From the NCBI GenBank assembly GCA_025449735.1, contig JANWIV010000002.1, positions 186,001 to 250,000 of the forward strand: a stretch of DNA of 64,000 nucleotides. Direction: 5' to 3'. This document shows, piece after piece, positions 59,497 to 64,000 of the stretch. The notes beneath the pieces are model-generated. The model did no database searches and had not been told where the DNA came from. It worked only from the letters and a program-made list of their open reading frames with translations. The position numbers and the translations under genes were made by a program. This DNA is from Candidatus Microgenomates bacterium (GTDB taxonomy: Bacteria; Patescibacteriota; Microgenomatia; UBA1406; HO2-37-13b). Within the stretch, counting starts at the first letter, position 1. Every line of letters begins with the position of its first letter.

Positions 59497-61221
59497 ATGC
59501 AAGTTAGCGCCAAAAGTAAATGTCAACAAGGTGCAATACCGGTTTTATTGACCTTGGTAGCTTTAGCAGTGATGACCGTTGGAGTTGTTGCTGGTTCAGC
59601 ATTTACCGCTCAGTCTGATTCTATCAAACTTTTTGGTTTTGCCTCATCTAGTTCCAGCGATAATACAATCTGTATTGACAATCATAAAATGTGGGCTAGT
59701 GCCGTTATTGAAGCTGATCAAGGACTCCTTGAGACTGGACAGTCTATAAATTCACAGGATTCATTACGAACTAACCCTAACTTTGTCCTTGGCCCAGCTG
59801 ATGGTCCGGCTAGTGGTACCTTTTTTAGCTTAGGAAAACAAATGGAAGGTCATAAAGGATTATTATCTGCCCGCTTTGACAATGCAGTAGTTGATTCTCC
59901 TGGTCCAGATATTGCTGTTCATGAAATAACATGGAACAGAATGAATTATTTTTCAGAAAAGGCGATAGTTGAGGTTAGTGCTGATGGAACAAATTGGTCT
60001 TATGTTGGCACTGCTGACAATCATGCAAGCGAAAATGGTATTAATTATTTCGACATAGCAACAACCGGAATACCAGCGATTAGCTTCGTGCGACTCGTTG
60101 ATCAAAGTGATTATCTGGGGACATCGCCAAATATCGCTAGGGACGGCTATGATATTGATGCCATTGAGGCGATAACGAGGAATTGCCAAACCGCTGGTCA
60201 ACCTACCTCAGGAGTTGTACCACCACTTTCACCAACAACTCAATTTAATTTCGGGACACCAGTTGTCAGAATTTTAACTCAACCTCAAGAAATTGAGATC
60301 ACCGATTCACAAAATCCCACTTTAATTCCAACGATATTTAACCCCCGATTTACTCCAGTGCCTACAAATAGATTAATTTCAACACCAATTATTTCAAAAG
60401 TGTCCCCTACAACTGTCAAAATATCATCACCTGTTGTTCAGCAAACGCCCCGATCACCTACAAATATTAACACGCCAATAATTGCTTTGTCTCCGACACC
60501 CAGACCCTCAACATCAATTTTTTTGACCCCAATTCCAACTGACCCAGTGACTTTTGAGACGCCTAAATTGTCCTTTCCGTCGGAGACTCCCGGTATTGAT
60601 GAACCGACTCCAGAATTACCAAGTAATACACCAACACCACCGCCTCCAGCTTGTAGAATCACCTGTGAAGCGATTGATCTTGGAGTGACGACACCTAGTG
60701 GACTAACCTGCATGGAAATTGAACAACCTTGTTTACTGGGACGCATTGCAGAATTCGTTGGATTGGAAAGTGAACCCTTTTGCGGTCAAGTTCGTGAATG
60801 GGTGAATGCGCAGTGCCCTCAGAGTGAGGATTGTCGTTGTATTGAACCAACGCCAACAATTCTATTTACACCAATTCCAACCAGCCCTGAACTCACCAGA
60901 ATTCCAACCGAACTCTTTAAAGTTACACCAATCGAAGGTTTGACCCCAATACCAGTTCCATCTTTTGGTGAGCCTGAGCCAAGTTTGCCATTTATTCCTA
61001 ATCCGACTATACGTATTCCATCTCCAACGACCGTTCCAAATTTAATTAGCTGTCGTGAAGCTGATATAAATGGCGACGGATTGGTAAATGGTTCGGATTA
61101 TTCGCTTATACTTGTGAGGTTGGGAAGTCGATATTTAGGAGCAGATATTAATCGGGATGGCATTGTCGATTCGAAAGATACCTCAATTGTTATTGGGTGT
61201 TTGGGTCAATCAATTGAGTAA
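59497..61221 (+). CDS. Secreted/surface protein with Pro-Thr-rich linker and C-terminal dockerin-like repeats
   Basis: N-terminal TM; CREADINGDGLVNGSDYSLIL and ADINRDGIVDSKDTSIVIGCL duplicated Ca-binding loops. Confidence 0.8.
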   Translation: MQVSAKSKCQQGAIPVLLTLVALAVMTVGVVAGSAFTAQSDSIKLFGFASSSSSDNTICIDNHKMWASAVIEADQGLLETGQSINSQDSLRTNPNFVLGPADGPASGTFFSLGKQMEGHKGLLSARFDNAVVDSPGPDIAVHEITWNRMNYFSEKAIVEVSADGTNWSYVGTADNHASENGINYFDIATTGIPAISFVRLVDQSDYLGTSPNIARDGYDIDAIEAITRNCQTAGQPTSGVVPPLSPTTQFNFGTPVVRILTQPQEIEITDSQNPTLIPTIFNPRFTPVPTNRLISTPIISKVSPTTVKISSPVVQQTPRSPTNINTPIIALSPTPRPSTSIFLTPIPTDPVTFETPKLSFPSETPGIDEPTPELPSNTPTPPPPACRITCEAIDLGVTTPSGLTCMEIEQPCLLGRIAEFVGLESEPFCGQVREWVNAQCPQSEDCRCIEPTPTILFTPIPTSPELTRIPTELFKVTPIEGLTPIPVPSFGEPEPSLPFIPNPTIRIPSPTTVPNLISCREADINGDGLVNGSDYSLILVRLGSRYLGADINRDGIVDSKDTSIVIGCLGQSIE

Positions 61222-61231
61222 TAACTGGAGA

Positions 61232-62563
61232 CTAGATTGAAATTACGTCAAGAATTCTTTCGATACGAGAATCATAGCTTATATTGACAATTTCTTTGGT
61301 TCTAGCATCAACTTCAGCAACAATTCCGATTGACACTGGTAGAAAAGCAAAGAGGTACTCATCACGGTTGCCTTCAACCCGGTAGACCAGTCGATTATTC
61401 TTCCAACCGATATAGACAGGATAAGTCAATTCTGCGGCTTGAGCCTGCGGAAATAGTCGAGAGACTACATGTCCATCGATTCTGGTTATTATGTCAAGAT
61501 CTGATAAATACTTAGTAATATCGTCTGGAAGGTAGACTAATTTTTGTTCACCCTGTGGGGTTAATATTGATAGCGACCGTCTTGCAAAACTTAATCGTAC
61601 TGGGAGCTCGGTCGCAGCGGTGACCCCAAGACGTGTTAGGAATAATTGAGAATTTCTACCGGCATATATTTTGATTTCATAAGGGTCGAGATATCTATTT
61701 ATTGAATCCAATGCGCTAAAATCGAGTTCAATATTGGTCTGAAATGGGAAATTGGGAAGAATAGTCACAAATTCACCAGAAGCATCATTGATTATTTTAA
61801 AGCCTGAGCTTATGTCGCCCGGTTGATTGCCAGAAATAATGTTGGCTTTATCGACGGCGCCTCTGTCAAAACCCTGTCCAAATAATTGAGCCAATAGTCC
61901 ATTAATACCGCTGGCAATTCCTGAAGATTGGGATGACCCAATCGTTGTGAAGCCAGGCAAAGTAGTTGGAGTTGGTTGGGGGTTGAAAATATTGGCCACA
62001 AAATCGCCGATATTAAATGAACCAGGAGTGATTGTTGGGTATACTGGCGCTGGAATCGTTGGCGGACTCGTAATTATCGGTGGCGGCACTATCGGATCGG
62101 TAATCGAGACTGATAATGAGCCGTCTTTGACCTTGACTTGTATTGTATTGTTGGGGTCATTAATGTTGACTGTACCACCACCTATTGTGCCTATTTCGAT
62201 CGGATTTATTGTTGAAGGCGGAGTTAATGATGGATTAATGATAACTAAATTGGGAATTTCGGTTGTCGGCGTTGGATAATATCCAGTAGTTGGGAGCGGC
62301 ATCGTAGACGCAGTCGGAAAGGGGTTACTTTGACTGTCAGTTGGTATTGGTAGTTGCTTGCTGCTAGTGGGCGCAGTCGTTGGTGATTCTTGACCTTGAC
62401 CTTCGCCTGAGCCAAAATCGGTCGTAGCGAGCACACTGGCATCATTCAAATGGCCTTTTTTATCTGCAATGAGAAGTATTTTAAAGCTAAGGGCTGAAAA
62501 TAAGCCCACAAACATTATTACAAAAAAAAACAATTTTTCATCAACGTGTCCTTTTTTGACCAT
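61232..62563 (-). CDS. Membrane-anchored Pro/Thr-rich surface protein
   Basis: N-terminal TM, long P/T/S linker, C-terminal globular region. Confidence 0.65.
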   Translation of the reverse strand: MVKKGHVDEKLFFFVIMFVGLFSALSFKILLIADKKGHLNDASVLATTDFGSGEGQGQESPTTAPTSSKQLPIPTDSQSNPFPTASTMPLPTTGYYPTPTTEIPNLVIINPSLTPPSTINPIEIGTIGGGTVNINDPNNTIQVKVKDGSLSVSITDPIVPPPIITSPPTIPAPVYPTITPGSFNIGDFVANIFNPQPTPTTLPGFTTIGSSQSSGIASGINGLLAQLFGQGFDRGAVDKANIISGNQPGDISSGFKIINDASGEFVTILPNFPFQTNIELDFSALDSINRYLDPYEIKIYAGRNSQLFLTRLGVTAATELPVRLSFARRSLSILTPQGEQKLVYLPDDITKYLSDLDIITRIDGHVVSRLFPQAQAAELTYPVYIGWKNNRLVYRVEGNRDEYLFAFLPVSIGIVAEVDARTKEIVNISYDSRIERILDVISI

Positions 62564-62615
62564 GATACTTAATCAGTATACAAAATTTTTAAGTAAATGG
62601 GTATAATTGGGGAGC

Positions 62616-63284
62616 ATGTTGACTATTTATTGCGGTGATGACATCGTGACCTCAAGAGAAAATTATTTTAACTGTAGAGAAAGATTTATTGAAAAAGGCA
62701 GTGAAATAATTAATTTCAATAGCCAATCATTAGGCGAAGTTATATCAGGTTCATTTAATACCTCGCTTTTCATGGATAACCTTGTTTTTTTTGGTGAGAA
62801 TTTGTTTAGTCTAAAAAAAAATCGTGACAAATTACTTAAAGCGACAACAGACATAGATTTAGTCGTCTGGGAAGAAAAATATGATCCACGAGATTTAAAG
62901 CGCCAATTTAGCCAGGCGAAGCTAATCATCAGTAAATTGCCTGACAATCTCTTTACTTTTCTTGACTCGATTATCCCTGGTAGAAAAAAATCTCTCCTAG
63001 AGAGCCATCATAGGATTGACGAGACAATCGAGCCAAATATGCTATTATTTATGCTTCAGAAGCGTATTAAACAGCTCATTTTTGTCTCTATGGGAAATGA
63101 ATCGGCGTTGAAATTAGCTTCATGGCAGTTGTCACGGCTCAAAACTCAATCGACCTACTGGGACAGTCAAAAGCTGTTGTTATTTTATGACAAGCTCTTT
63201 GCAATCGAGAAAAATAACAAGACTAGTTATGGTCACTATTCAATTTCTCAGTCACTTGACATATTATTCTGCTATTATTTGTGA
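62616..63284 (+). CDS. holA: DNA polymerase III delta-like protein
   Basis: N-terminal IYCGDD, C-terminal LLFMLQKRIKQLIFVSMG..ALKLASWQLSRLKTQS pattern; weak. Confidence 0.55.
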   Translation: MLTIYCGDDIVTSRENYFNCRERFIEKGSEIINFNSQSLGEVISGSFNTSLFMDNLVFFGENLFSLKKNRDKLLKATTDIDLVVWEEKYDPRDLKRQFSQAKLIISKLPDNLFTFLDSIIPGRKKSLLESHHRIDETIEPNMLLFMLQKRIKQLIFVSMGNESALKLASWQLSRLKTQSTYWDSQKLLLFYDKLFAIEKNNKTSYGHYSISQSLDILFCYYL

Positions 63285-63286
63285 AT

Positions 63287-64000
63287 ATGAAGCTTGATAC
63301 CAGCATATTCAAAAGTTATGATATCCGTGGCATCTACCCGGAGCAGATTAGTGAAGAAAATATTCAAGAGGTGGTGCAGGCAGTACTTCATTTTTACCAG
63401 ATTAGAATAGGGAGACCTAATATCTCCATAGTCGTCGGTCATGATATGAGGATGTCAGTTCCCAATCTTTACCCACGGCTTATTGATGCCTTGGTTAAAG
63501 GGGGCGCTGAGGTCATTGATATTGGTTTATCCTCGACACCGACCTATTATTTCGCCGTGCTTCATCTCAAGACAGATGCAGGGATAATACTTACCGCCTC
63601 ACATAACCCTTCTCAATATACCGGCATGAAATTAGTAATCAGGGAAGGAGACAAGATTATTAAAATTGGCGGGGATACCGGTATGAAGGATATAATGGAA
63701 TTTGCTGAGCAGGGGATCTCAGTTAATGAATCGGGAGGCTCAATAAGGATTGAGTCTGGGTTAGTTGAAGCTGAAATTGAGAATGCTGAGAGTGTTGCAA
63801 CGATGCACGGAATCAAACCATTAAAAGTAGTTGCCGATACAGCTAATGCCATGGCAATCACTTATATAAAACCCTTATTTGAGAAATTGCCTTGCACGCT
63901 TATTCTTATGAATGAAGAGCTTGACGGCTCATTCCCAGTACATCAACCAGACCCGTTAGTTTTTGAAAACTACAAAGCGCTTTATCAGCGAGTCATTGAT
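63287..64000 (+). CDS. Phosphomannomutase/phosphoglucomutase, N-terminal part (3' truncated by window)
   Basis: FKSYDIRGIYPEQI; GHDMRMS; TASHNPSQYTGMK. Confidence 0.92.
   Translation, partial: MKLDTSIFKSYDIRGIYPEQISEENIQEVVQAVLHFYQIRIGRPNISIVVGHDMRMSVPNLYPRLIDALVKGGAEVIDIGLSSTPTYYFAVLHLKTDAGIILTASHNPSQYTGMKLVIREGDKIIKIGGDTGMKDIMEFAEQGISVNESGGSIRIESGLVEAEIENAESVATMHGIKPLKVVADTANAMAITYIKPLFEKLPCTLILMNEELDGSFPVHQPDPLVFENYKALYQRVID

Noticed and set aside
59953-60746. Minus-strand ORFs across the dockerin protein gene
   Set aside because: Mirror of a P/T-rich coding sequence; no independent start or promoter support.

Overview
AT-rich chromosomal window that looks like a Candidate Phyla Radiation (Patescibacteria, probably Microgenomates-like) genome; the lineage is inferred from gene style and not tested by phylogeny. 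Conserved content: dcw segment (murD end, ftsW, murG, ftsQ, ftsA, ftsZ), ileS, rodA, rplU-rpmA, polX, lemA-htpX, nth, gatCAB, dnaE, a full F-type ATP synthase operon, an isolated 23S rRNA with tRNA-Ala but no 16S or 5S nearby, topA, pyrG, rplS, yraN, a holA-like gene and the start of a phosphomannomutase. Accessory content: a sugar/glycosyltransferase cluster (45.4-50.1 kb), a cassette of small paralogous orphan genes (50.2-53.2 kb), a fatty-acid desaturase, two GIY-YIG ORFs around tRNA-Glu, and dockerin/Pro-Thr-rich surface proteins. The strongest unexplained signal is a dispersed family of degenerate arrays with strict 7-nt periodicity, often in whole multiples of 7 (35, 56, 70, 119 nt) and often folding as inverted repeats. 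They sit directly against start codons in operons, inside a 23S rRNA helix, and inside the gatB reading frame. Other notable signals: a tRNA-Val(CAC) nested inside what looks like another tRNA split at the anticodon loop; tRNA-Glu end fragments bracketing GIY-YIG ORFs; multi-hairpin palindromes beside tRNAs; a leaderless promoter architecture (-10 box, 5-8 nt, start codon); and 28/32-nt perfect palindromes flanking a TrpR-like gene. All calls come from reading the sequence and the supplied ORF track; no searches were run.
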